This document shows, one piece after another, positions 11,062-18,801 of a stretch of DNA of 64,000 bases. The translations under genes were made by a program, and so were the position numbers. Each line of letters starts with the position of its first letter. Within the stretch, counting starts at the first letter, position 1. Location: positions 1-64,000 of the forward strand of contig CAXTRK010000004.1 of NCBI GenBank assembly GCA_964246745.1. Direction: 5' to 3'. Below the pieces are notes generated by a model, which saw only the letters and a program-made list of their open reading frames with translations, was not told the DNA's origin and made no database searches. Source of the DNA: Lichenicoccus sp964246745. GTDB lineage: Bacteria; Pseudomonadota; Alphaproteobacteria; Acetobacterales; Acetobacteraceae.

Positions 11062-12216
11062 ATGAGCGGCGAGCTGCCGGCGGAACCGCGCGAAGTCGCC
11101 ATATTCCGCAACAATCTCTTCCGTGTATCGGAACCGTTCATCACCCAGCAGGCGCAGCAGCTTCGGCGCTATAAGCCGCTTTACGTGGGCAGGCTGCGCT
11201 TCGGCAATACGCCCAGCGGAGCCTGCTCGCTCGCCGTGCAGGATCTCAGCCCGAACTGGCCGTTGCCACGCATCGGCTGGCAGACCATCACCCGCGATCC
11301 GCGAGCCTATCTGCGCTTGCTGGAAGATCGCCGGCCAAGGCTGATTCACGCCCATTTCGGCATCGACGGCGTCTATGCGCTTGGCCTGTCGCAAAGCTTG
11401 CGGCTGCCACTGGTCACAACCTTCCATGGCTTCGATGCGACCTTGTCGACGACGGCGCTGCTCTGCTCTCCGGCCTGGGCAAACTACCCGCTGTTCCGCC
11501 AGCGCCTGGCACGGCAGGGCGCGCTGTTTCTCTGCGTCTCCAACTTCATACGCGAACGGGTTCTGGCGCTGGGCTTTCCCGAAGCGCGCACCCGGGTGCA
11601 CTCGATCGGCGTGGATTGCCAAGCGATCCAACCGCGCGCACCAGACGAGGAGACGCCCACCATCCTGCATGTGGCGCGTCTGGTGGACATGAAAGGCACC
11701 GGCACTCTCATCCGCGCGTTTGCGTTACTGGCGCGCCGGTATGACAGCGTGCGGCTGGTCATCATCGGCGACGGTCCTCGTCGGCGTTCGCTGCAGGCCC
11801 GAACCAGGGCATTGGGGATGAACCACCGTGTGCATTTCGCCGGCGCACTGCCCCATGCACAGGTGCTGCCATGGATACGCAAGGCCATGATGCTGGTGCT
11901 GCCAAGCGTGCGCACGGCGGGCGGACGTGTCGAGGGGCTTGGCATGGTGTTGCTGGAGGCGGCAGCGACCGGCGTGCCGGTGATCGGCTCCAATGTCGGC
12001 GGCATACCGGAGGGCATCATCGACGGCGAGACCGGATTTCTGGTGCCGCAGCGCGACCCCCGCGCCCTGGCCCGGCGGATGCAGGATCTGCTCGACGCGC
12101 CCGCGACACGCGCGCGGATGGGGGCACAGGCGCGGGCGTTCGTCGAACGGCGCTTCGATTTGCGCCGCCAGACCGAGCTGCTTGAGGAGTACTACGACAG
12201 CGTGACGGCGAACTGA
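11062..12216 (+). CDS. GT4-type glycosyltransferase
   Basis: Retaining GT-B glycosyltransferase, probably for an exopolysaccharide or O-antigen-like chain. At 384 residues, the N-terminal domain has RLIHAHFGIDG and TTFHGFD. The C-terminal domain has ILHVARLVDMKGT (donor-site start), VIIGDGPRRRSLQ, and the E(x7)E-type element EGLGMVLLEAAATGVPVIGSNVGGIPE. It resembles WcaL/AmsK-like colanic-acid transferases in the HAHFG-FHGFD pattern. The neighbours are a radical SAM protein, a flippase and another GT4 gene, which suggests one polysaccharide locus. The sugar is unknown. Confidence 0.88.
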   Translation: MSGELPAEPREVAIFRNNLFRVSEPFITQQAQQLRRYKPLYVGRLRFGNTPSGACSLAVQDLSPNWPLPRIGWQTITRDPRAYLRLLEDRRPRLIHAHFGIDGVYALGLSQSLRLPLVTTFHGFDATLSTTALLCSPAWANYPLFRQRLARQGALFLCVSNFIRERVLALGFPEARTRVHSIGVDCQAIQPRAPDEETPTILHVARLVDMKGTGTLIRAFALLARRYDSVRLVIIGDGPRRRSLQARTRALGMNHRVHFAGALPHAQVLPWIRKAMMLVLPSVRTAGGRVEGLGMVLLEAAATGVPVIGSNVGGIPEGIIDGETGFLVPQRDPRALARRMQDLLDAPATRARMGAQARAFVERRFDLRRQTELLEEYYDSVTAN

Positions 12217-12277
12217 GCGCCGCGCGCTTTCTCGTCCACTCCCTCGGTGCTACCCTCATGCCCTGCCGCCCGAGGAT

Positions 12278-13300
12278 ATGTGTTTGACGCTGATGAAGCA
12301 TGACTCCACGTCTCGCCTGGAAGGCCTTCGCTCCGGGGCGCGGTTCCTGGGACGGGCTCTTGGATCGCGCTATAATCCGCTGCTGGCCCAGGTGGTGGTC
12401 ACCCGCCGCTGCAATCTCGCCTGCGGCTACTGCAACGAATATGACAATTTTTCACCGCCGGTTCCGACCGCCGACCTGCTCGCCTGGATAGACCATCTCG
12501 CCAGTCTCAGGACCGCCTCGATCACGTTCACCGGTGGAGAGCCGCTGCTTCATCCCGAACTCGACCGCTGCATCCGCGCCGCCCGCGATCACCGAATGAT
12601 CGTGACGATGATCACCAATGGCTTCCGACTGAGCCGGAGCTGGATCGACCGGCTCAATGCAGCCGGTCTGCAGGGCATGCAGATCAGCATCGACAATCTT
12701 GAGCCTGACGACGTGTCGATGAAGAGCCTGGCTTCTGTCGAACGCAAGCTCGCCCTGCTGTCGAAGCACGCCCGGTTCAAGGTCAACATCAATTCCGTGC
12801 TCGGACTCAGCGACGAGCGGACGCCCGATGTGGTCAGCATCGCCAGCACCGCGGCGCGCTACGGTTTTCAGCATTCCGTGGGCGTTCTGCATGATGATAG
12901 CGGCATGCTCAAGCCGCTCACCCAGGTGCAGATGCGCGCCTACAGGCACGTCACGCGGATTTCCCCCTCCCTGGTGCACAGCCTGAATTACCGTCTGTTC
13001 CAGAAGAACCTGATGCATGGACGGCCGAACGATTGGAAATGCCGCGCCGGCGCCCGCTATCTCTACGTCTCGGAGGATGGCCGCGTGCATTGGTGTTCGC
13101 AACAGCGTGGATATCCGGGCATCCCATTGCTTGAATACACGCGTGACGACCTGCGTCGCGAATTCCGCACGGAGAAGTCGTGCAGCAGCACCTGCACGCT
13201 GAGTTGTGTGCACCAGATGAGTATGTTCGACCGCTATCGCGGCGCGCAGACGATCCCCGATCCGGCCATGCTCAAGGCTGCCGCCGCCGTCGTCGCGTGA
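12278..13300 (+). CDS. Radical SAM protein
   Basis: Radical SAM enzyme, 340 residues. The cluster-binding CxxxCxxC is VTRRCNLACGYCNEY (residues about 40-50), followed by the SAM-binding FTGGEPLLHPEL. The C-terminal region contains CRAGARYLYVSEDGRVHWC and a Cys-rich SCSSTCTLSC, which could hold a second, SPASM-like cluster. The start is uncertain between the ATG at 12278 and the ATG at 12293; neither has an ideally spaced ribosome-binding site. It lies 61 bp after the GT4 gene on the same strand and overlaps the convergent flippase gene by 29 bp at the 3' end. The substrate is unknown; context suggests glycan or peptide modification. Confidence 0.85.
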   Translation: MCLTLMKHDSTSRLEGLRSGARFLGRALGSRYNPLLAQVVVTRRCNLACGYCNEYDNFSPPVPTADLLAWIDHLASLRTASITFTGGEPLLHPELDRCIRAARDHRMIVTMITNGFRLSRSWIDRLNAAGLQGMQISIDNLEPDDVSMKSLASVERKLALLSKHARFKVNINSVLGLSDERTPDVVSIASTAARYGFQHSVGVLHDDSGMLKPLTQVQMRAYRHVTRISPSLVHSLNYRLFQKNLMHGRPNDWKCRAGARYLYVSEDGRVHWCSQQRGYPGIPLLEYTRDDLRREFRTEKSCSSTCTLSCVHQMSMFDRYRGAQTIPDPAMLKAAAAVVA

Positions 13301-14705
13301 CCAGCAACAGGCCGGCGGTGGTTGCGAGCGTTAGCGCGAGTATGACGCCGATCCTGAGTCTCGGGTCGCCGCCGCCGACGATTGCCAGCGGCACGGTGGC
13401 GGCAATGGCCATCAAGGCGGTGCCGGCGAGCGGCGCGATCAAACAGCGGGCGAGTTCCCAGGCGGCAATATTCCAATGTCGGCGCAGGTAGCGAACGCCC
13501 CAGACCAGCAGCAGCGGATAGACGGCCAGCCACACCACTGCAACCGCGACAAGTCCGCCCGGGGCGTGGAAGAGCAAGCCGGCCGCGAGGATGCCCGTGG
13601 TCAGCAGCAGCAGCGTCACCGCGGAAAGCTGCGCCGCGAGGCCGGGACGTCCGGAGGCCATCAGCACCGGCGAGAGTAGTTGCGAGACGATGCGAGGCAG
13701 CGCCGCCGCGGCCAGGATTTTGAGCGGCAAGGCAGCGGCGGCGTAGCTGTTGCCGCGTCCGTCGTGAAGCAGGTCGGCGAGCGGAGCGGCAGCCAGAATC
13801 AAGCCGACCATCAAAGGCGCGGTCAGGATCACCAGCCTGCGCAAGGACCATTGCAGCGATCGGGCGAGTTGACCCTCGGCCGCCGCCACGCGCGCAAACA
13901 CCGGCAGCGCCGTGCGGTTGACCAGCGTGCCGACCGCCATCGCCGGTTCCATCGCGATGTCGAAGGCGACCCGATAGACCGCCAACTGGGCGGTTCCGTA
14001 GAACCAGCCGACCAGCAGGTAGTCGACATTCTTGAAGGTCTGCTCGAACATGCCCGAAGCCGCGGCACGCCAGCCGTAGCGCAGCAGCGGCGCGATCGCC
14101 GCGATCTGGAAGCGGAAAGCCGGACGGAACGGCCTGGCCAGCGATGCGCCGATCAGCACGTAGAGGCCGCTCGCCGAATAGCCCGCGACCAGCGCCCAGG
14201 AACCGGCGCCCGAGACCGCAAGTCCCAGTCGCGTCGCCGCGGCGGCAAGCGTGGCGCAGACATTGACCAGAGCGATCCGTTCATACCGCAGCTCGCGGTT
14301 CATGATCGCGAGCGGGATCAACGCGGCGCCGACGACCGGCTGCTTGAGCGCGATGGCAACGAAGTACGTCGTCATGCCCGCCGCGCCGTAGATCGCCTGA
14401 AGCAGGGGGGCGGCGAGCATGGTCAGGCAAGCTGTGCAAACGCCGGCGCCGAGAACAAACCAGAACAGCGTGTCGAGCTGGACCCGCGATATCGAGCGGG
14501 CCTGGATCAAGGCTTCGTTGGTGCCCAGCCCGTTCAGCGCCTCGATGACCATCCCGGTGGACACGACCAGGGACGCGACCCCGAGCTGCTGCCTGGTCAG
14601 GAACAGCAGCACCACCAGGATCGTCCCAAAGTCGATGATCCTGGCGATCACCGTGGCGCCGCCGAGCCAGTTGAAGCCGCGGGACAGATGCTCGTGGCTC
14701 TCCAT
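13272..14705 (-). CDS. Wzx-like polysaccharide flippase (MOP superfamily)
   Basis: Inner-membrane lipid-linked oligosaccharide transporter. At 477 residues it has twelve or more predicted hydrophobic segments and the N-terminal layout of the polysaccharide-biosynthesis/MviN-like families (RGFNWLGGATVIARIIDFGTI, then TGMVIEALNGLGTNEALIQ). The extreme C-terminus is a short Arg-rich tail (TRRRRRQP). It converges on the radical SAM gene with a 29-bp overlap. The upstream GT4 gene on the same strand ends 66 bp before this start, so the two could be cotranscribed. Confidence 0.86.
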   Translation of the reverse strand: MESHEHLSRGFNWLGGATVIARIIDFGTILVVLLFLTRQQLGVASLVVSTGMVIEALNGLGTNEALIQARSISRVQLDTLFWFVLGAGVCTACLTMLAAPLLQAIYGAAGMTTYFVAIALKQPVVGAALIPLAIMNRELRYERIALVNVCATLAAAATRLGLAVSGAGSWALVAGYSASGLYVLIGASLARPFRPAFRFQIAAIAPLLRYGWRAAASGMFEQTFKNVDYLLVGWFYGTAQLAVYRVAFDIAMEPAMAVGTLVNRTALPVFARVAAAEGQLARSLQWSLRRLVILTAPLMVGLILAAAPLADLLHDGRGNSYAAAALPLKILAAAALPRIVSQLLSPVLMASGRPGLAAQLSAVTLLLLTTGILAAGLLFHAPGGLVAVAVVWLAVYPLLLVWGVRYLRRHWNIAAWELARCLIAPLAGTALMAIAATVPLAIVGGGDPRLRIGVILALTLATTAGLLLVTRRRRRQP

Positions 14706-14743
14706 GACGTCAGCGGCGCGCGACAGGATACGGTCCCGACATT

Positions 14744-14785
14744 CTACTCAGATCTGGCTACTCAGATCCGGCTACTCAGAGCTGG
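14744..14785. repeat. Three tandem 14-nt repeats across a glycosyltransferase stop codon
   Basis: Three head-to-tail copies of CTACTCAGATCTGG: copy 1 exact, copy 2 with T to C in the GATCTGG part, copy 3 reading GAGCTGG. The last copy contains the TAG stop of the minus-strand GT4 gene and codes for its last residues. The other two lie in the short spacer before the flippase start. A 14-nt unit is not a codon multiple, so adding or losing copies would shift any frame running through it. Confidence 0.75.
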
Positions 14786-16025
14786 CCGCCGGCACGATGG
14801 AGACGGTGCTCGGAGGCAGTATCCAGGATCGTTCGCGGGCGAGATGAACCAGCCAGCGCCAGGAGCGGCCCATCCAGGCGCGGGATTGCGCGCCGTTCCA
14901 CGCCACGCATGATGCTGGCGCCGCACCCAGGCGGCTGGTGAGGAGTGCCGCGATCCGCTGCGCGCGCGCCTCCCACGTCAGCGTTCCGCTATCTGCTTGC
15001 GCTGCCGCCGCGAGCCGCGAGGCGAGCGCCTCGTCGCTGGTCAGCGTCCTGAGACCGCTGACCAGGGCTTCCGGACAGTCCGGATCGCACAGGAAGGCGT
15101 TGCTTCCATGGTCCAGCACTTCCCTGATATCGGTGGTGTCGCCAGCCAGGATCGGCCGGCCGGACGCCATATAGAAGAACAGCTTCAACGGCAGCACCGT
15201 CGAGCCGAACTTCGCCAGCGGTTGCCGCGAAGGCGGGATCAGCAGCACGTCGGCGGCATAGATATAGTTCGCCAACGTATGGGATTTCTGCCACGGCACC
15301 ACCTGGATATTGGCGACGTCGCGGGTCATCTCCTCGATCGGTCCGTCACCCGACGAGCCCACCAGGATGAACAACAGCTCCGGCAGGCTCCTGGCCGCTT
15401 CGATCAGCAGCTCCAACCCCTTCTTCCGGTTGAGCCGGCCGGTGTAGATCACGGTCTTCCGGTCCGCCGGGACGCCGATCCTGCGCTTGGCGGCTTCGAG
15501 CGACAGCGCCGGACGCAGGCGCCGCGGCTCGAAGCCGTTGCGGATACAACGCACCTTGCTCTGCGGAGCCCCGAGTTCGATGTATGTGCGCCTGGTGTAG
15601 TCGGAGTGACAGATATTGACCAGGAAGCGCCGGTTGCTGATCAAGGCGCGTATCCATGGCTGCAACGGCGGGATCTGATCGGCCCATGGCCGGTAATGGT
15701 CGAATGCCACGCGCTGGCCGCACAGCATCGCCATCCAGGCGATCCAGAGATTACGCGTATAGACAAGATCAGCTTCCTGGAATTCCTTGCGAAACACCAG
15801 GGTCAGTCCGCAGCAGAAATGCCGCAGGATCGCGGGCCCGGTTGGAGCGTAGGCGCGGATCATCGTCAGCCCCAAAGCCTGGCTGGCGCCTGCGCCATCC
15901 GACATCGGCACATGCAGCCATGATTTGGTGGCCAACGGGACAAGGTATCGTGCGGTCTCCGTAAAGACCTCCGCATCCGCCTCTCTGCTTGGCAGGATAT
16001 TTTCGAACGCGAATAGAATTTTCAT
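14772..16025 (-). CDS. GT4-type glycosyltransferase
   Basis: GT-B-fold glycosyltransferase of 417 residues. The C-terminal donor domain has VIYTGRLNRKKGLELLIEAA, LLFILVGSSGDG and FGSTVLPLKLFFYMASGRPILAGD in the position of the usual acidic donor motif. A Cys-containing hydrophobic segment (residues about 65-80) may touch the membrane. The start at 16025 (MKILFAFENILPSREAD) is natural for this family. Directly upstream is a block of four 18-nt direct repeats. Its 3' end runs into a tandem 14-nt repeat. It is probably in the same unit as the flippase that follows. The sugar and acceptor are unknown. Confidence 0.86.
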   Translation of the reverse strand: MKILFAFENILPSREADAEVFTETARYLVPLATKSWLHVPMSDGAGASQALGLTMIRAYAPTGPAILRHFCCGLTLVFRKEFQEADLVYTRNLWIAWMAMLCGQRVAFDHYRPWADQIPPLQPWIRALISNRRFLVNICHSDYTRRTYIELGAPQSKVRCIRNGFEPRRLRPALSLEAAKRRIGVPADRKTVIYTGRLNRKKGLELLIEAARSLPELLFILVGSSGDGPIEEMTRDVANIQVVPWQKSHTLANYIYAADVLLIPPSRQPLAKFGSTVLPLKLFFYMASGRPILAGDTTDIREVLDHGSNAFLCDPDCPEALVSGLRTLTSDEALASRLAAAAQADSGTLTWEARAQRIAALLTSRLGAAPASCVAWNGAQSRAWMGRSWRWLVHLARERSWILPPSTVSIVPAASSE

Positions 16026-16026
16026 T

Positions 16027-16098
16027 GCCGGTGAACATAACGGGGCCGGTGAAGATAACGGGGCCGGTGAAGATAACGGGGCCGGTGAAGATAAGGGG
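16027..16098. repeat. Four tandem 18-nt direct repeats in the GT4 upstream region
   Basis: Four near-identical 18-nt units, GCCGGTGAAGATAACGGG, stand head to tail at 16027-16044, 16045-16062, 16063-16080 and 16081-16098. Unit 1 has C for G in GAAC, and unit 4 reads AAGGGG for AACGGG. The array begins one base upstream of the minus-strand GT4 start codon, so it forms its leader or promoter-proximal region. It could be an array of regulator sites or a slip-prone tract. Confidence 0.85.
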
Positions 16099-16128
16099 CA
16101 GCCCCCTCTGAGCGGGAGCGATCAGTAA

Positions 16129-16142
16129 CGTGTCGAGACACG
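16129..16142. promoter_or_regulatory. Inverted repeat in the divergent GT4/lptF intergenic region
   Basis: CGTGTC-GA-GACACG is a perfect 6-2-6 inverted repeat about 170 bp upstream of lptF and 104 bp upstream of the divergent GT4 gene. It could be an operator for a dimeric regulator. It has no T tract and a loop too small for a terminator. The rest of the 284-bp intergenic region holds the 18-nt repeats and a short leader frame but no clear promoter boxes. Confidence 0.35.
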
Positions 16143-16238
16143 ATTTGAACCTCGGTTGGCCGGCAGGCCGCCGGCGGGAATCGACGTTTGATCGCAGGCA
16201 TGCCTATAGCCAGTCATTCGAACGAGGGGACCTAGCAG

Positions 16239-16325
16239 ATGCAGCCACACCCGACTAGCGCCACGCCCGGCCGGGCAGGTGCCGAGGGCACGCCGCCGGT
16301 GCTGATTGGATGTGCACGGCCTTGA
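16239..16325 (+). CDS. Possible 28-codon leader ORF overlapping lptF start
   Basis: Short frame beginning MQPHPTS with a good ribosome-binding site (GAGGGGA, eight bases before the ATG). Its TGA at 16323-16325 overlaps an in-frame TTG at 16322 of lptF, as TTGA. This is the layout of translational coupling and would favour TTG 16322 over ATG 16310 as the real lptF start. The peptide itself is Pro/Gly/Ala-rich and resembles nothing known. It may simply be a chance frame. Confidence 0.3.
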   Translation: MQPHPTSATPGRAGAEGTPPVLIGCARP

Positions 16326-17428
16326 TCTTCAACCGCTATCTGGGACGGGAGATCAGAAGGCCGCTGCTGCCCGTCCTGGCTATCCTGGTGGCGTTGTTCG
16401 GCGGCTACAGTGCCGCCGCCTTCTTGTCGGATGCCGCGAGCGGGTTGCTGCGAAGCGACCTCATTGCGGAACTGGTCGCCCTCAAGGTGCTGATCTCATT
16501 GGAGGTGCTGATCCCGGTTTCACTCTACATCGCGGTCGTGCTGTCGTTCGGCAGGCTGTACAGCGACTCCGAATTCACCGCCGCCTACGCGCTGCGCCTC
16601 ACTCCGGCGCGGACCAGGCGGGCGGTGCTTGCCGTCTCCGCATCGCTTGCCCTGGTGGTGGCCGTGCTGTCTCTGGTGGCGAGACCTTGGGCCTATCAGA
16701 AGATGCACCAGCTTGCGGCGGAGGCCCAGGCCAGCCTGGACATCAACGCCATGCAAGCGGGCACGTTCTATGTCGGCGAGCAAGGCAAGCGGGCGATCTT
16801 TCTGGCGCATCGCGACGGGCCGCGCGCTCCCGCGCGAGACGTCTTCGTGCAACTCTGGCATGGCGGGCAGATCGAGGTCATCCATGCCAAGCGCGCCGAT
16901 GCGCTGCCACGCCAGGGCCGGCAAGGAAAGGGCGGCCGCGACGCGCAAATCGTCATGCGTGATGCTCATCTCTACCGGATCAATCTCAGCAATCCGCGGA
17001 ACGACCAGATCCTTGACGCACGCGGCTTCATTGTCGATCCCGACGCGAATGGCACTACGGCTGCCGACATGAGCGCGGTCGATGTCAGCACCGCGCGGCT
17101 CGCGGTCTCGAATGCGCCCGCCGACGTCGCCGAGTTCGAGTGGCGGCTGTCGACGCCGATCTCGACACTCCTGCTCGGCCTGCTTGGAATACCGATGAGC
17201 CGGGCAGCGCCGCAACAAAGCCGTTACACAAAACTCGGCGGCGCCATACTCGTCTATATCGGCTACTATATGCTCTCCACCTCAGCCAGAACCTGGGTCC
17301 AGCACGGCGCCATCGCCGCCTTTCCGGGCATATGGTGGGCGCCGGCGCTGCTCGGGGCATTCCTGTTGGCCACCCTCTATGGACCGTTGCGGGGTTCGGA
17401 GTTCAGCGGTGGCCGTGGCGCTGCTTGA
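16310..17428 (+). CDS. lptF: LptF/YjgP-type LPS export permease
   Basis: Inner-membrane subunit of the LptB2FG transporter that extracts LPS and feeds the Lpt bridge. The N-terminal IFNRYLGREIRRPLLPV matches the family start, with three membrane helices in the first ~110 residues. A periplasmic beta-jellyroll-like domain follows (about 120-270, including FYVGEQGKRAIFLAHRDG), then three C-terminal helices (STPISTLLLGLLGIPMSR onward). Length is 372 residues from the ATG at 16310. That ATG lacks a ribosome-binding site, and the TTG at 16322 is a reasonable alternative. It is followed by lptG with overlapping ends. Confidence 0.88.
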   Translation: MCTALIFNRYLGREIRRPLLPVLAILVALFGGYSAAAFLSDAASGLLRSDLIAELVALKVLISLEVLIPVSLYIAVVLSFGRLYSDSEFTAAYALRLTPARTRRAVLAVSASLALVVAVLSLVARPWAYQKMHQLAAEAQASLDINAMQAGTFYVGEQGKRAIFLAHRDGPRAPARDVFVQLWHGGQIEVIHAKRADALPRQGRQGKGGRDAQIVMRDAHLYRINLSNPRNDQILDARGFIVDPDANGTTAADMSAVDVSTARLAVSNAPADVAEFEWRLSTPISTLLLGLLGIPMSRAAPQQSRYTKLGGAILVYIGYYMLSTSARTWVQHGAIAAFPGIWWAPALLGAFLLATLYGPLRGSEFSGGRGAA

Positions 17429-18482
17429 CCGCTACATCGAGGTCGCCGCCTTCAAGGCCTCCAGCCTGGTAGCCTTGGGGTTGACCGCCTTGTTCAGCCT
17501 GCTCGATTTCGTCGAGCAACTCGCCTCCGTTGGACAAGGTCACTACCGCGCCCGTGATGCTCTCGCCTACGTCGTGCTGACCGCTCCGCACCGGCTGCTG
17601 CAGGTCGCCCCGGTGGCAATGCTGCTCGGCAGCCTGCTTGCGCTGAGTTTTCTGGACCGGACACTGGAACTGACCGCCATGCGAAGTCTCGGCATCTCCG
17701 AACACCGGATCATGAGCAGGATCGTTCTGCTTGCCATCCCCATACTCGCCGCATTGTTTCTATTGGCGGAGTTCGTGGTTCCGACCTCTCAACGGATGGC
17801 GCAGGAGCTTCGCTCGTCCGCCCTGACCTCGCTTGCCACGCTTCGCGGCGAGAACAGCTTCTGGGCAGAAGGAAATGATCAGTATCTCAACGTGCAGCAC
17901 TTTGAATACGGCAACGTTCCCAGTGACATCGATATCTACGCATTCGACGCCGACGGCGCGCTCGCAAGCTTCATCCATGCCGATCGCGCCGACATCAGGC
18001 CCACCGGAAACTGGCTGCTGATCAACGTGATCAGGAAGCGCGTGCGGGATGAGGAATTCGAGACTGATCATCTGGCCTCGCTGTCGTGGCACTCCTTTAT
18101 CACTCCAAAGCAGACCCAGCTCTTGATCCTGCCTCCCGAAAGCATGCCGCCGATCGCGCTCTATCAGTACGTCCAGGATCTCAAGCGGCGGCATCAGCAG
18201 GCGACGCTCTACGAACAGGAGCTATGGACCAAGCTCAGCATACCGGTCTCGCTGATTGCCATGATCATGATCGCGGCGCCTTTTGCGTTCGCCCCGCCAC
18301 GGGCGAAGAATGTCGGACGACAGATCACGATCTGTGCCGGGATCGGTGTCGCGTTCTCGCTGATTCAGCAGATCACGAGCCATCTTGATCTATTGCTCGA
18401 TCTCCCGGCCGCGACCGCGCTGGCGCCGTCATTGCTGCTGATGCTGCTTGCCATCACCCTGTTCCAGCACGCGCAAAGATAG
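17409..18482 (+). CDS. lptG: LptG/YjgQ-type LPS export permease
   Basis: Partner of LptF in the LPS exporter. I start it at the GTG at 17409 because GGAG sits seven bases upstream and the product then begins VAVALLDRYIEV, as the family does; an ATG at 17379 is also possible. Length is 357 residues. It has N-terminal helices, with LDFVEQLASVGQG and APVAMLLGSLLAL, a periplasmic domain (residues about 125-260) and C-terminal helices (LSIPVSLIAMIMIAAPFAFAPPR). It overlaps lptF by 20 bp. The LptA, LptC and LptB partners are not in the window. Confidence 0.88.
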   Translation: MAVALLDRYIEVAAFKASSLVALGLTALFSLLDFVEQLASVGQGHYRARDALAYVVLTAPHRLLQVAPVAMLLGSLLALSFLDRTLELTAMRSLGISEHRIMSRIVLLAIPILAALFLLAEFVVPTSQRMAQELRSSALTSLATLRGENSFWAEGNDQYLNVQHFEYGNVPSDIDIYAFDADGALASFIHADRADIRPTGNWLLINVIRKRVRDEEFETDHLASLSWHSFITPKQTQLLILPPESMPPIALYQYVQDLKRRHQQATLYEQELWTKLSIPVSLIAMIMIAAPFAFAPPRAKNVGRQITICAGIGVAFSLIQQITSHLDLLLDLPAATALAPSLLLMLLAITLFQHAQR

Positions 18483-18698
18483 CAGGCTGTCGCTAAATCG
18501 CGCCCCATGTGTTCAAAATGGAGGCATCGCCATTCGCGGTCCGTTATCGCTCTAAGCAGCCGATCGTTAGCAGTCGCTGCAAAGTATCAGTTTTTCAATG
18601 CGGCCATAAGCAGTTCTTTGCTTGAGTCCCAGGTCAATGCCGGGCATCCACTATCCAGCGCCGCGGCAGACGGCACTCACCCGAAAGGAGAATTGGGC
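18483..18698. other. 216-bp AT-richer intergenic stretch after lptG
   Basis: Nothing clearly coding is visible here. The stretch is noticeably less GC-rich than its surroundings, with ATCAGTTTTTCAATG in its middle. It ends with the strong AAAGGAG ribosome-binding site of the truncated fumarylacetoacetase-like fragment. It may be the promoter region of an acquired catabolic operon whose first gene was lost. Confidence 0.4.
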
Positions 18699-18794
18699 AT
18701 GAGGCTGGCGACTTACCGCCGGGAAGGCATTGAGGGGCTTGCGACTGCAGGTGGCCGCGATATCCCGAAAGCGCGAGCGGCCGCAATGGACTGA
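18699..18794 (+). pseudogene. N-terminal fragment of a fumarylacetoacetate hydrolase-like gene
   Basis: A 31-codon frame starting MRLATYRREG has an excellent ribosome-binding site (AAAGGAG, eight bases upstream). The first residues match the start of FAH-family hydrolases (fumarylacetoacetase, fumarylpyruvate or ureidoglycolate type), which commonly begin MKLATFR/MRLATYR. After roughly 20 residues the match is lost and a TGA comes after codon 31, just before the monooxygenase start at 18802. I read it as the 5' stub left by a deletion. FAH-family hydrolases and FAD aromatic hydroxylases often share operons. Confidence 0.5.
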
Positions 18795-18801
18795 ACCGGT
18801 C

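Noticed and set aside
16125..16170. A tRNA T-loop-like sequence on the minus strand (GGTTCAAATC)
   Set aside because: The flanking bases do not form a 5-bp T stem, and no acceptor or anticodon arm is present.
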